Shown: positions 1 to 11,975, numbered from the stretch's first letter. The stretch is 64,000 nucleotides of DNA from Archilochus colubris (GCA_023079485.1 CM041085.1:96669115-96733114); one strand, 5' to 3'. Notes: a model not told the origin generated them from the letters alone. Program-made: numbers and translations.

Positions 1-2052
1 TTTTCCTCTTTAAATAATTTTGTTTCTGTAAAACCTTCAAAGTTGCCCGTCAATCAGGGGAAAGAAAAATATATAAAGGTAGTCTGTTAGGAAAAAGCTA
101 TTTGAAAAGCAAAGTAATAAAAACATGTATATATTTATATGTATGGAAAAATATGTATTTACATAATCTTTCAACGCATTTCTGAAAAAGATGCCTTTAT
201 CGTTGCAGCCAATGGTGGGACCAAAGTCAAATACCCTTGAAATCTTCAGCCAATTCTAAACTCACAAAAATTTGTTTAGACTAGGTTTCTTATCTCTACT
301 TCAGCTACAGACAGATGAGTAAAAGAAACAGATAGCAAATAGAGACTGTTTGATGTGAAATTGTAAATCTAGGAAGGTTCAAGAATCCTTATTTAAACTT
401 TTTTTGACTTCTAGTGGCTTGTCAGAAATAGAGAATAATGAGGAGGGCTAAAAAAATCAATTCAGCTGTAGACTGTTCATAGAAGTGTGACAGAATAGAC
501 AGACATGTACCTGTTAGATACCTATTATGTGACAGGTAGCAACCTATGGCATAAAAGTGGCATTCCTGCTGCTAGATTGATTTATGCCACAGCATGACTT
601 TTCACAAATTAAAGCTTTATATCTTAAAAAATATAAATGTAAAATGTTCAGATGATACAATTACACAGTCATTAGTGGTACTCTATTTCTGTTTGATGTC
701 ATGAAAGCATTACACATATCCTGGATACTATAACTGCTGTAATTTGCTATGATGATTTTATAAACTTGAAGGATTTCTGACATAAATGGGGTGGATGTTT
801 CATGCAGCCATGGAATCTTAGAATGGTTTGTGTCAGAAGGGCCCTTAAAGATCAAGGAACCATGTAGTCATCCTTACTAGATACAAGATATTTACATAAA
901 AACATTAAAGAGTTTGGGGAATTGTAATGTATTTAAAATATTTGTCAGGCAATTGCACTATAAGGTTATTAATTATACTGTTAATAGCTCCTCTGTTTAA
1001 TAAATTAAGAATATCAAAATCAAATTCAATTTAGGCATTTTAATCTACAAAAAAACCAAGGCAAAATAAGACTTTGTCAAGCATCAATATGGATAATAAA
1101 CACCACTTTTCTCCTATTAATCTGCTGAGATTCTCTGCTAATTGGTTGTACTAGAAGTGAATCTTGAAATAGTCACGTTTGAATTTTTATACCTAAAAAT
1201 ATATCTGATTTTTGAAGATAAAATTTACATCACATTAACAAAGTATATGAATCTGAAGACAGCAAATGGATTAGATAATTGAAGAGAAATCTGTATTTAC
1301 ATGGCAAATTATTTCTAAAGGAACACATTACCTGAAGCATGAGCTGAATTAAGAATCTGGAGAAGTAAAATTTTTAGTTAATGGCTATGATGGGAAGTAA
1401 ATATTGAATGTAAGGTTTTCCTTCAAGCTCATAGATGCTGGTTGGTTTAAGTTTAACTGTATGATAAATTATACATATCCAGGAGGCTTTTTTTCTGGAA
1501 TTTCTTCATCTAAACTGACACCATTAAATAGTGCCTCGTACAGTCTGGCCTAGGACAGGTAGCAACCTCTCAGACTTTCCCTGAAGGCAGTACAGGAGGT
1601 AGCAAAGTGATGCAGGGACACCAGAACTGTCTTGCTGATTCGATTTAAAGTTACATTTTTGTGCTGTTTTGTTATTGGTTTTTCTTTCACTTGGCACTCT
1701 AGACTTGAGCCTTAGATTATTCCTGAGGAATTACCTAAAGAATCTAGAAGAGTTATAATAGAAAACAGGAAGAGTCTCTAATGCCAGTAAAAGCCTTAGA
1801 TCACCTTTCTGTGAATTTGTTTTTATTATTTTTTCCTTTTTATTCATGGTCTGACTTATTAACTGGCCTGCAAAGTCAGAGTCAATGAGGATTCTTTATG
1901 CTCACCTAAGTAAATTGTTCCTCCTGTTTGCACCTGTGGATTTTGCACTTGAGCTCTTCCTTCCAGCAGCTGAGTCACTCAGTGCAGGAGATAGTGTATA
2001 TTAGTGATTCAACAGATTGCACCACAAACATCTTTTCCTGTTATGAAATTAA

Positions 2053-2085
2053 GATATATATATAGAGATATATATAGATATATAT
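2053..2085. repeat. AT-rich simple repeat
   Basis: Alternating TA with interspersed GA (TATATAGAGATATATATAGA type). It is a short microsatellite with partial self-complementarity. No gene context is visible. Confidence 0.8.
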
Positions 2086-3336
2086 TTCAATGATAATTTC
2101 AACAATTTTATTTCATAATGATCAACAGCTTCATTGTGAGGATTCTTGGTCATTTACAAGAATGTGGTTATACAGCCTCTGAATTCTGAGAAGGCACCAT
2201 ACTGCCAGCACTGCCAGGACATTCTATATATCATAACAATCACCTTTATTTGCAACACTTACTTGCATGCCTTGGTAATTGAGGCTTTTAACAGACAAAT
2301 GCACTATTACCAGCTCTAAGAACACTATCAGCTGCAGTGAAAAAATACCTAATTTCTTTCCCATTGAATTAAATTACCAACATTTCAGCATGCACAGAAC
2401 CAGACCTTAGTGACAATGTGCGTTTACCAAAATTGCTAAGCTGTAAAGGATGTAAAGACTTTGATCACTGAATCTCATATAGTTTATGAGGACAAATAAA
2501 TGCAATTCTTAAGTAGTCCACAATTTTACTAGTACTTAAATCAATTTTTAACAAACCAGATATTATTTCAGTTACAAGGACACTAACAGTCATGGTACAA
2601 ATTGTCCAATTACTAGGAAAAGATCCTCATTATAATGTAATTAATTTAAAAATATTTATTCCTGTGGGGTTTTTTAATCACAGTCCTGATATCTCTTTTT
2701 ACCATAAAGTCAGTGGTGTTTGTCTCCTCAAGGAGAACTGAGCACATGGAATTTGCAATGAAGTCCTCTTCTGCTTAGGTTTTCCATCAGGAAGAATATG
2801 ATCTTGATATTAGGGGGTTCAGAGTCCTCTCCAAGGTTATTTATCTGTATTTTTGTATGGTCTTTTAGTCATTGTTTCTTTCTTACTGGCCAAGATTTAA
2901 TTTCCTTAACACTTATCAAGTTTTTGTATCTCTAGAACATAATGTAAAACCACACCACTGTATCATGAGCATTAAGTTTATAGCAAAATAAAAATTAAGA
3001 AATATTATTATAGAAAACAGCCTTCCTGCCCCTTCCCTGCTTCTTACAGCTTTTGGTCTTACTGCTAAAAAAACTTATTATTAACTACTCCAGAAAACTT
3101 CAAGTCCTTTGACCTGAATATTAAGTTACTACAAAGCCAGTGACCAGCTTCTTGCAACAGCAAAACTGCAATTACCTTTAATGAAGTAACTCCAGTTATT
3201 TCAAAAAAAGACTCACTAAAATTTGGCAGTGATTGCAAGGACTTTTTGTTTAAATTTCTTTATATGCAGTTCTTCTTCAGCTAACTGCATTTTCAAAACT
3301 TTTACCTCAATATAACAATATTAATGTTGTGCAATT

Positions 3337-3373
3337 ATTGGTATAGCAATTGGTATAGCTATATTGGTATAGC
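3337..3373. repeat. Three-copy 11-bp tandem repeat
   Basis: The unit ATTGGTATAGC occurs exactly three times, at 3337-3347, 3349-3359 and 3363-3373, with spacers of 1 and 3 bases. It looks like a local replication-slippage duplication. Confidence 0.85.
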
Positions 3374-5415
3374 AGGTCAGAATATGTTCCTGGCAAAGGA
3401 TTTTAGACAATAATGCTTCCAAAGCAGTGACCATTCATTCCTGCAATGTGTTTTTATTTCCTAGTAAAATCAGTGAAAAATTATAGTGATGCTATGATCA
3501 AGTTGATGCATGTGTTTTTAAGCAATTTTTCAGAAATTATAGCTAAACCTGGTCTCCAAAGAGAAAATTAAGAAACTATGTAAGAAATGTTTAATAATCA
3601 GATTCCAAGTTTTTTAAAAGAAAGCTACATATAAAATGTGATGCTGAGTATTCTACAAAATGATGGTTTTCTTGAAATGGGTGTGCATTTTTAAACTACA
3701 TGCCAAAATTTATTTAAATTTTGCCTACCCTTTAGTAAACATATTTTGCAATTTTTTTTTTCAAAATTATAAATACTCTTTACCAAATCTATAGCCTGTG
3801 TGTTCAACTTTATATATCTATGTATATCCAAGCAATTATATGTTTCTATTATTTTCTCTTCAGAAATATTGTTACTGAGACCAACTCAATCCTATTATGT
3901 GTGGTGTTTGATAACACCTGTTCTCATTTGTACTCTGTTGTAACTATTGCACTGAAAACACAGCATTAACAGAATGTGTTGCAAATGAATGCATCATACT
4001 ATTAAAATTATAATTGCATGGTTTTGGAACAGACTACAGAGAACTATATTTTCACTTTACACGATATAGCAATTAAGGGAAACATTAGAGAGACAATGAG
4101 TTCATTTTTTCCTGTTACATTATAACAAAAGACCGAGAGATTATTATTACAGATTTCTCTTACCTGCTTCCATGCTCAGGCCATGAGTGGAGTCCAGAAG
4201 TGCAATTCACTGGCTCAGTGTTTACATCACTCAGGGATGCAACTCAAGCAAGGTCAATGGCTCTGAAGTGTGGGTTGTGACAGACCACTCTTACCCCAGC
4301 TCTTCTCCCATAGCACTGCATCCAGCAACTTCTGGGAAGGCATTTGGCTGTTGTTAGAATTTGATATTGAAACATTTGCTTATGATTAACCCTTGTGAGA
4401 TTTTCCCTTTGAATTACAAAACACTGATTTCTGAGCTTCTGAAGTGGGCTTCTGAACTCACCTAAAATATCTAATGGACTGTAGCTTCACCAAATCATGA
4501 GTTGTCTTAATGACCAGGGTACCTGCTTGGCATTGTCCCTTAGTTATTTTCTTTTCTAGCACTACGTCTAAGGAAAAAATATTGGGGTTTTTTGTTTGTT
4601 TGTGGTTTTTTGTTTGGGGTGAAATGAGTTGGAAACTGCAGGTACCAGGACTTCTTGTTCTTGGACCTTTCCTATCAAGTATAAGGGATTCTTCTGCAGT
4701 AAGCTGCTTAGTGAAAAGACACAAATCAGTTTAATTCCAAGTACTTCAGTTTTTCAAAATGCTGCCAGTGACAAACCAGACAACATCTTCAGTTAAATAA
4801 AGTAATACACTGGGTTTCAGCCTAGAAGTGTCAGAAAAATGTGGCTTATGTGTAACCATCCCTTAGCCTCTAGACTTCTGAAGGCCAGATTTTTCAGTGC
4901 TAATCTGAAGACCCATTAGCCTCTTACCTGATGGTCTTTCTCATTTTTCCATGCACAAGTTTTCCATTTATTTCTTTTTAGAAACATTTGGAATGTGTTA
5001 ATGACTAAAGGGGAAGTCTCACTGATCAAATATAATCCCCAATTTATCAACAGTAATTAAAGGAAAAAGGCACCTGTTCTTGTTGTCATAGAAGTTACAT
5101 TTTATAAGTGATTCAACTAATTATGGGTCAAATCCTTCAGTAAGGCTCAGGCAAGAGTTGCAAATGGAATTCAGCTTTGTGGTGCTAGGAGGGATGACCA
5201 GGATTTCACTAGAGCAGTAATCACTCCAGGATCCTCTGGAGAAATAAATAAACCAGTCTTATCAACATCCAAGCACACCTTGGAGTAAAGATTCAAGTCA
5301 GAGGGATCTGGGAAACACCACAGGATGTGGTTATGTTACATGACAAAGGTGGTCAGAATAGGTTTTCTTGTTGAGAAAAGAAAATCAGTTTGCTGCACTT
5401 ACAGTAATAAGAATT

Positions 5416-5510
5416 TGGTTTTGGTTTTTTGTGGGGGTTTTGTTTGTTTTTATTCTTATTTTTATTTTTATTTTTATTTTTATTTTTATTTTTATTTTTA
5501 TTTTTATTTT
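5416..5510. repeat. GT-rich run followed by (TTTTTA)n microsatellite
   Basis: A G/T-rich stretch (5416-5450) runs into a hexanucleotide TTTTTA array of about nine units with 6-base spacing between the A residues (from about 5452 to 5510). The array creates apparent open frames of alternating Phe-Tyr or Phe-Ile. These are artefacts of the repeat, not proteins. Confidence 0.95.
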
Positions 5511-5646
5511 CCTTTTCTTCTCAATACTTTTGTTAAACACTTTATTTCCTTATTCTCTAATTTTCAGAATTTCTAAATATTAACTAATCTCTGTCTGCCT
5601 GATATCGAGCCACTAAATAGTTCCTGGCCTGGCAGACATGTGACTT

Positions 5647-6045
5647 TGTGGCAGGTTAGCCTTGGCTGGCAGCAAGACCTCCACTCAGCTGCTCTCTCAC
5701 TCCCAACCTCAACAGGATAAGGGGAAAAATTACGATAAAAAATCTTGTGTGCCAGGATAAAGACAGGAAGATTGCTTACCTATTACCATCATGGGCAAAA
5801 AAGACTCAACTTTGGGAAGGTTGATTTAATTTTATTGTCAGTTTAAAAAAAACCACCATAGAGTAGGGTGCTATGACTAAAATCACCTTCCCATCACCTT
5901 TCCCTTCTTCTCAGGCTCAGCTTCACTCCCAACTCTTAATTATTCCCCTCCTTGCACAGTGCAAGAAGGAGGGGAATGAGGGTCTGGGGTCAGCCCATAG
6001 CACTTCTTGGCCTCTCCTTCCTCTCTTTATTCCTGTGATGGAGAC
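5647..6045 (-). mobile_element. Endogenous retrovirus LTR fragment, 3' half (family A)
   Basis: Read on the minus strand, this matches my recollection of a common bird retroviral LTR. It has an AATAAA polyadenylation signal (plus-strand 5831-5836), followed by a pyrimidine-rich segment, a run resembling CTTATCCTGTTGAGGTTGGG, and a 3' end close to CCTGCCACA at 5647. Only the polyadenylation-signal half is present. The promoter-side half expected to the right of about 6045 is missing or unrecognisable. No retroviral genes flank it, so it is a truncated solitary LTR. The copy at 50.2-50.56 kb shares the same features on the plus strand. Family assignment is from memory of bird genomes and not from a search. 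Confidence 0.7.
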
Positions 6046-6576
6046 CTAATGCATTTTGCAAGATTCCTTCAATTCTCCTTGTCCCATGTAATTTTAAATG
6101 TATTCTGAATTTTTACTCAGTTGAAATGAGACTAGCAGGAGAAGTATATTCTGTATTAAAAATCTGAAACACTATATAACACTGCTATTAATGAGAATCA
6201 ATGTCTTCGAAATACTTCACAAGTTTGGAAAACTGTGCTATCCTTATCTCATTTATTTAAACAGGAAAAACTATGACTTAAAGTACAATTACATAACTAA
6301 TGTTGGGAGGGGGGGGTTCATACAGATTTTATATGCAGGTGCCATTACTGCATCTTCATAATAATGGAAAATATATTTTATCAATTAAGTTTGACAAGTG
6401 CAATTTTCCCACAGTACTGAGTAGTAATGAAAGTTTTTAAAATCACTAACTTTTTAGCTTCATATATTATAAGCATAAAAAGGAGTTAAAATGGTTTAGG
6501 AGACTGTGGAGCAATAAAAGTTTTACTTACTAACTTGATTGGTGATATGAATGAATTACAACACACCAACATGCCC

Positions 6577-6593
6577 AAAAAAAAAAAAAAAAA
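6577..6593 (+). repeat. Poly-A run
   Basis: Seventeen consecutive A residues. The sequence upstream shows no sign of a processed transcript (no AATAAA 10-30 bases before it and no recognised coding sequence), so I treat it as a simple homopolymer. Confidence 0.85.
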
Positions 6594-7129
6594 GCCTTAT
6601 GAAGAGCATATTCTTTAAAGAACAGTCCCCTACCATGAAACAGATAAGAGAAAAACTCATTGCTGCCAAGAAATCAACTTTTTTATATCTTTTCCTGGTC
6701 AGAAAAAGAGAGGAAATGGGGTTTAGATAGAGGGCAAAATGCTGTTAAATATTTAATTATATGACCAAAATTTAGTCAACTTAGTTATTTACCCAAGTTT
6801 TACTTTTATAAAAGAAGTAATATTCTTTCACTATTTTTCAAGCATTTTTTTCATTACTTTGCATAGTCCCAGACTGCAACTCAATTGAATTATACTTAAC
6901 ATTCAAAACAAATTTCTTGTTGAACCTTTCTTTGAGGTCCAGCTGTAAACCCTAAAGTCCAGCTCATATAAGTTGTCTTTGGATTAGGCTCTTTTCAGAA
7001 GCTTATTACAGCTCTGTTCAGTTCTGCCTGAACTGATGATTACATCTGATTGAAGAAAAACAGAAAAACGCAAATCTGAAAGGTTTTAAATTTGATTTGA
7101 AAGAAGCACAATACTTAATCCCCAGAAAT

Positions 7130-7325
7130 TACAATTATTCAATATCTCTTGGAAGCCTAAACTGCAGATGGAGCTGTTCCCTGCTAAACATGCCTATAAT
7201 TTACAATATTTATTGCTGAATAGCTACAGGAAGATTTACCAGCTCATTGCAGGACTAAATTCAATGTAGCTTTCATGCATTTTACACCTGCAGCATGCTG
7301 CAAATTAGCAGAGATTTCAGAATTT
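7130..7325. other. Possible conserved non-coding element (7.2 kb)
   Basis: This block lacks simple repeats and transposon signatures. It has balanced base use compared with its flanks and contains a perfect 14-bp palindrome (TGCAGCATGCTGCA, 7289-7302), followed by the homeodomain-like core ATTAG. The appearance suggests constraint, but this is an impression. No alignment was possible, and no function is assigned. Confidence 0.2.
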
Positions 7326-7967
7326 TTCTCCAGATGTACTTATCAGAGACCAGCCTCCTTGGCATGTCAAAAGCAAATAAATAAACAAACTACCTTTTAA
7401 AAAAGTTTTATTAATGGAACATCTTCATCGGAAAATGAAATTCCTTTCCTGAAGTCAAACTCTGCTTGGGTTTACAAAGTATGCACCTGAGTGCTATGGC
7501 TCATTTTGATCATCTTAGAGCAGTTTTTAAGCCTGTAAGACAGTGCAGAGATGAAAGCAAGTACTACTTCTTCTTGACAGAATTTTAGCTTAAGATGCTT
7601 CTTAGGAGTCTGTCAGAACCATGTCCCTAACATAAATCACTCCCTGATTTTCTGGGAGAGCCATTCCATTTAACACCATTAAATATTTAAATATTTAAAT
7701 AATCAAAGAAGAGAGCTTGATTCTTAGCCAGGTGGATATGACATACCCTTAGCAGAAGGAGTTGTTGAATTTGTCATTATTTTAATAAAATTTTAAGATA
7801 AATGGAACAATATGGAGAACAATATGGGGTGACTTATCCAGACAGATCTAGTGAAGACCATCAACCAAATTTGCCTACCGTTAACACTGTTAGGTTAAAG
7901 GGACTGCTAGAGACAAAGGTGCTGAGAACCTGAGTGCTCTCTGGTGCTCATGAAGGCAAGAAATAGT

Positions 7968-7992
7968 GGGGCCTGTTATGAGTACAGGCCCC
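7968..7992. other. Short perfect hairpin, GC-rich
   Basis: GGGGCCTGT (7968-7976) pairs exactly with ACAGGCCCC (7984-7992) around a 7-base loop. It is notable because the surroundings are AT-rich. There is no T-run after it, and bacterial-type terminator logic does not apply in this genome. Confidence 0.5.
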
Positions 7993-9446
7993 CTCATCTC
8001 TCTAGTACTCCCTTTATTAACTATGTGTGGGAAAAATTAACTAAACAATTTATAAAAAGTTATTTGTGCTCTATTCTGCCTGTGTTACTGACTCTTAAAT
8101 ACTTGGGAAGATGAAGGACGTTATTCCCAAAATCTGCACCCTTTTCAAAAGCAGCACGTCTTTCAGGTATACAGAACATATCTAATAGTGGTTGAAAAAA
8201 AAAATTAGAGAAAAAAGATCATTGAGACATTATGTGTTCATATGCTCATCACTGCACAATATTCCAGTATCCAAAACTCTACATTGATGCATTTTGATTC
8301 CCACGTACAGAATTCTTGCGAGTTACAAGATTGTTTGTTCTTTTTGTTCTGCTTTGAAATTAGAAAAACTCAAGTAAGGGGAGTACTCTGTTCCAAGAGA
8401 GTGCAACACCAAAAGACTATTTCATGAAAATTGCAAGCCACAGCACAGCATAAGAGTTTGCTTAATGAATACTGACTTAGGAATACCAAATATTCGGTTA
8501 CAGTGACAGCATACAGAAGTCCTTTACTTACAAAGCACTCTTACTTATGATATTTATTTTTTTCCTGTCTATAAATAAACTGAATTTCCTATTTATGCAA
8601 TATGACCCAGTAGTTTCCTGGGTACTCATTGTATGTGAATGAGCCATACTGCTCTTTTTTCACTGCCTCAAGAACATGAGTTGGTGCTGCCCCTATGAAC
8701 CTGATCGGCTCTTTGAGAGAACTAGATGGCTTTTGAGGACAAGATAGGTCAGTGTCACTGATAACACAAGCATGAGAAGGCCAGACCCCAAGCTGGAATA
8801 TTACCTTAGCCAAGGTAAGTGATTAGGAGAAACTAAAGACATCAACATAATAGAATTTGCAGATTAAACAGAAATAGACTGGTGGATTATTTCAGCAGAG
8901 GAAGGTTTTTTAAATGAAGTTGTGGTTGACGTGTATTTGCAGGCACATCTCTGTAGAGAGAAAATTGGTTATGCTGTTTTGTGTCCTAAAGTAAATTGTC
9001 TACCAGTTTGTCTTGGGCAAAATTTCTCTTCATTTGAAACTTTAGGAGATATATTGATATGTTTATAGAGCACAAATATAGAAATTCGGTTGAAGCCAGG
9101 AAAGAAAATATCAGAACTGGACCGAGTTCCTGAATTACCATTAGAATCTGATTAACGAACATTACAGTGCAACCTGACCTATGAAGCTTGTAACCACAGC
9201 ACTGACAATTTCAGTAAATGCACTCTCTGATGCAGTTATTTTGTGTAATTGCCATAGCTCTGAGATAAGGGGAGGTTGGCTGTAGCTATTTGTATCTTGT
9301 AACTTGAATGTAGAAGTGATCAAGGATCTTAGATCAGCATTCAGACTGAATTCTTCTCCTTTCCTGTCAACTTCTATTTATATACATAACAATAAGCCAT
9401 AATGGAAGGGTTACACACTCATTAGGAAAAAGGGGAGAATAGGGGC

Positions 9447-9474
9447 TCTTATATTGGGATTGGCCAATATAAGA
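9447..9474. other. Short perfect hairpin with CCAAT core
   Basis: An 11-bp perfect stem (9447-9457 with 9464-9474) surrounds a 6-base loop. The right arm contains CCAAT and the left arm its complement. No promoter elements such as a TATA box or CpG island accompany it. Confidence 0.45.
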
Positions 9475-9540
9475 ATATTCTCCAATGTTATATGTAACAT
9501 TTTGTGACTGTGCAGCTCACCCATTTGGCTCTGATTTTAT

Positions 9541-9598
9541 CTGTTTGGGGGGGATTGTTTGATTGGTTGGTTGGTTTTGGTTTGTTTTGTTTTTTTTT
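9541..9598. repeat. G/T-rich low-complexity run
   Basis: GTTTG and GGTTGGTT motifs grade into a T homopolymer. Its reverse complement is the CAAAA/CCAAC-type A-rich tract seen elsewhere in the window. Confidence 0.8.
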
Positions 9599-9836
9599 AA
9601 TGCAAAGCTGTAAACCTAAATACACCCTTTGAAATTCAGTTTTCCTTGTTATAATGTAGCTGTGTAAGTATGGTGTGATTACTCCCACACTATTTCCCCC
9701 AAAATTCTTCAATATTTAATGGAACATCTTCCTGGTATTGATCATGTCAGGTGGGAAATGAAAGTGGAAAAGATAGGGTCAATTGTAGGTTAAGAGAAGG
9801 TTTGGTACCACCTAAAAATCTGAAGGTGAATAAACC

Positions 9837-10220
9837 ATGGAACCTGATGGGATTGAACCACAGCTGTTGAAAGAACTGGCAGATGAATTTGCAAAGCCAC
9901 TGTCCATCATATTTGAAAAGTCATGGCAGTCTGGTGAAATTCCATCTGACTGGAAAAGGGAAATATAAACCCCATTTTCAAAAATAAAAAAAAAAGAAGA
10001 ACCAGGCAACTACAGGCCAGTCAGTCTAATTTCTGTGCCTGGCAAGATCATGGACCAGATCCTCCTGAATGCTTTGCTAAGGGAAGCAGATAACAAAGGA
10101 GTGATTGGTGACAGCCAACACAGCTTCACTAAGGACAAGTCCTGCCTAATTAATTTGGTGTCCTTTTACAATTGGGTCACAGCCTCAGTGGACAAAAGAA
10201 GATCAACAGACATTATCTAG
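9837..10220 (+). pseudogene. CR1 ORF2 remnant, early reverse-transcriptase segment
   Basis: About 128 codons in one frame with a single internal TAA at 9966-9968. The visible order matches CR1 ORF2: PDGI near the start, then EIPSDWK, then PGNYRPVSL at about 10002-10028, then the FTK-KSCL-NLV segment near 10125-10160, and DII before the closing TAG. One base appears to be missing just upstream of the first ATG compared with the usual KPxGPDGI context. The frame ends exactly where the element's internal deletion begins. It is a decayed fragment of a LINE polymerase and has no host function that I can see. Confidence 0.9.
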
Positions 10221-10287
10221 CTGGACTTGTGCAAACCTGTTCAACAAGACCAAGTGCAAGGCTCTGTACGTGAGTTGAGGCAATCCC

Positions 10288-10632
10288 ATGCATCAGTACA
10301 GACTGGGAGGAGTAAAGGTTATGGACAGCCCTGAGGAGAAGGACCTGGGGGAGCTGGTGGACCAGAAGCTTGACATGAGCCATCGATGTGTGCTTGCAGC
10401 CCAGAAAGCCAACTGGGTCCTGGGCTGCATCAAAAGAAACAGAGACAGCCATTTGGGAGAGGTGATTGTACCCCTCTACTCTGCTCTTGTGAATCCCCAC
10501 ATAGAGCTCCTGGAACACATCCAGAGGAGAGCCACTAAAATGATCAGAGGGCTGGAGCACCTCCCCTATGAATACAAGCTAAAGAAGTTGGGGTTGCTCA
10601 AAAGAAGAGGAAGCTCTGAGGTGACCTTATAG
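10288..10632 (+). pseudogene. CR1 ORF2 remnant, C-terminal segment
   Basis: This frame codes for the part of CR1 ORF2 after the polymerase fingers/palm. It has the [10 protein letters not shown] segment (CR1 usually has V-DEKL-MS), AQKAN, the LGCIKR repeat, PLYSALV and [13 protein letters not shown]. Between PLYSALV and the RRATKM block about 25 residues found in other copies are missing without loss of frame. A stop follows at 10630-10632. The remaining C-terminal codons and the 3' UTR continue in other frames to 10953. It is clearly non-functional. Confidence 0.9.
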
Positions 10633-10953
10633 CAACCTTCCAATATCTGAAGGGGGCCTGCAAGAAATCTGAGGTAGGGATTTTTGCACAGGTGTGTAGT
10701 GAGAGCACAAGAGGCAACGGTTTAAAACTTGAAGACGGGAGATTTAGGTTAGACAGTAGGAAGGAATTCTTTAATTTAAGGATGATTGGACACTGGAACA
10801 AGTTACCTAAGGATTGCCTCTCTGGAAGTGTTCAAAGCCAGGTTGGATGTGGCCTTGAGCAACGTGGTCTAGTGGGAGATGCCCATGTGGGGGGATTGGA
10901 ACTAGGTGATCTTTAAGGTCCCTTCCAACCCTAACAATTCTATGATTCTATGA

Positions 10954-11814
10954 ATTGCTCCTTATGTCCTCCAGGGTTTAAATGCTTCTGAAGTTTTCAG
11001 GGAGAATCTGATTGCAAATTCTTTGCGACTGTGATGAACCTGGGCATCCTACCAGGTCTCTGCTCATAAAGTGTCTGTTCAGTAATTAATCAAAGTGACA
11101 AATCAAAGCACATATTGCTAAGAGATTCTTTCCAACTTTCAGCTCTTCTTCTCCAATATAAACCACTTCCTTTATAACTTCATAACTTTTTTAAAGTTTC
11201 ATAACTTTTTAAAACTTGAAATGTTGGCTACAGTTTGAAGGAAGTAATAAATGATCTGAATCTACCTCCTGACATTCAGTCTTTTAACTCCTTCATTCTG
11301 CTTTCAGCCACCACATTTTCTGAACAATTTTTCATTGATACAGGTTTATGTTTGATCACATCCCAAATAAAGTAATGTATACGACTCCTCATCTGTTTCA
11401 CTAAAAAAATAGCCATTGGATTTCAAAGATCTGCATAGAAATATCATGGTAAAGTGCTTTACCACTATTAGTGGTACTGGTCTTCAGTTGGAGTTGTGAG
11501 CACTTAACATTTCTCAGAACCAGGTGCTCAGGAAAAAACTTCAGAAAACATGAAGAGCCACAGATGGCTTAAATTCAGCCCTGTGAAAGAAGATAAATAC
11601 GTTACTTTTGACAGCAGAAAGCCTAGATGATTTGAACTCAGATTCCCTCTTGCTTCAGTTCCTGTTGAACCATAAATGCCTGCCCAGGGCAGAGAAAAAA
11701 GGGAATATTAGGAGGCTGCATTTCAAAGTCATTTTACCTTTATATAGAAAGAATAGCCACTGATTCAGACACTGATTACACATGGCAGCTTTGTACTCTA
11801 AAAAAAATAAGAAA
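10954..11814. other. Unique AT-rich non-coding DNA
   Basis: Sequence between the CR1 terminus and the AT tandem array. I see no coding, RNA or repeat signal beyond short A/T runs. Confidence 0.65.
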
Positions 11815-11975
11815 ATTCCTACAGATTATAGTTCTACATATATAGAACTATAGTTCTATATAGTTCACATATAGTTCTATATATAGTTCATATATATAGT
11901 TCATACATATAGTTCATATATAGTTCTATATAGTTCATATATAGAATTTATAGTTCTAATTCCTACAGATTATAG
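11815..11975. repeat. AT-rich tandem array bounded by 17-bp direct repeats
   Basis: The array consists of irregular units of the form TATAGTTCATATATAGTTCTA. It is bounded by identical copies of ATTCCTACAGATTATAG at 11815-11831 and 11959-11975. The exact boundary repeats suggest either that one ancestral segment was duplicated with the array expanding between the copies, or that the array lies inside a target-site-type duplication. A CR1 tail starts six bases to the right. Confidence 0.8.

Larger units (their letters stand above)
1..5415. other. Unique AT-rich non-coding DNA
   Basis: I see no gene here. Open frames are short, have no recognisable domain and do not continue across likely splice sites. 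Small structures inside are an AT dinucleotide-type tract at 2053-2085, a three-copy 11-bp tandem repeat (ATTGGTATAGC) at 3337-3347, 3349-3359 and 3363-3373, and a GT-rich run at 4584-4620. The block at 4140-4340 is less AT-rich than its surroundings, but I do not recognise it. Intergenic or intronic status cannot be decided from the sequence. Confidence 0.7.
6046..9799. other. Unique AT-rich non-coding DNA
   Basis: No gene supported. It contains a 17-base poly-A run (6577-6593), a block at about 7130-7325 that reads like conserved non-coding sequence (listed separately), an AAATATTT repeat near 7680-7700, two short perfect hairpins (7968-7992 and 9447-9474) and a GT-rich run (9541-9598). A 75-codon minus-strand open frame at 8589-8813 has no recognisable domain. 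Confidence 0.65.
9800..10953 (+). mobile_element. CR1 LINE, 5'-truncated and internally deleted
   Basis: This is the longest CR1 copy in the window. It runs from the linker/early reverse-transcriptase region of ORF2 to the 3' terminus. The 3' UTR (GATCTTTAAGGTCCCTTCCA type) ends in two perfect ATTCTATG octamers at 10937-10944 and 10945-10952, the hallmark of bird CR1. The endonuclease is absent through 5' truncation. The central reverse-transcriptase segment, including the catalytic YADD region, is lost by an internal deletion around 10220-10240. A smaller in-frame loss near 10495-10505 removes about 25 residues of the C-terminal domain. The copy cannot move by itself. The 5' border is approximate. 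Confidence 0.93.

Noticed and set aside
5325..5583. Two overlapping open frames with long Phe-Tyr and Phe-Ile alternation
   Set aside because: They are translations of the TTTTTA hexanucleotide microsatellite in two frames. There is no independent coding signal.
10213..10560. 115-codon open frame on the minus strand
   Set aside because: It is the antisense shadow of the CR1 ORF2 C-terminal remnant on the plus strand.
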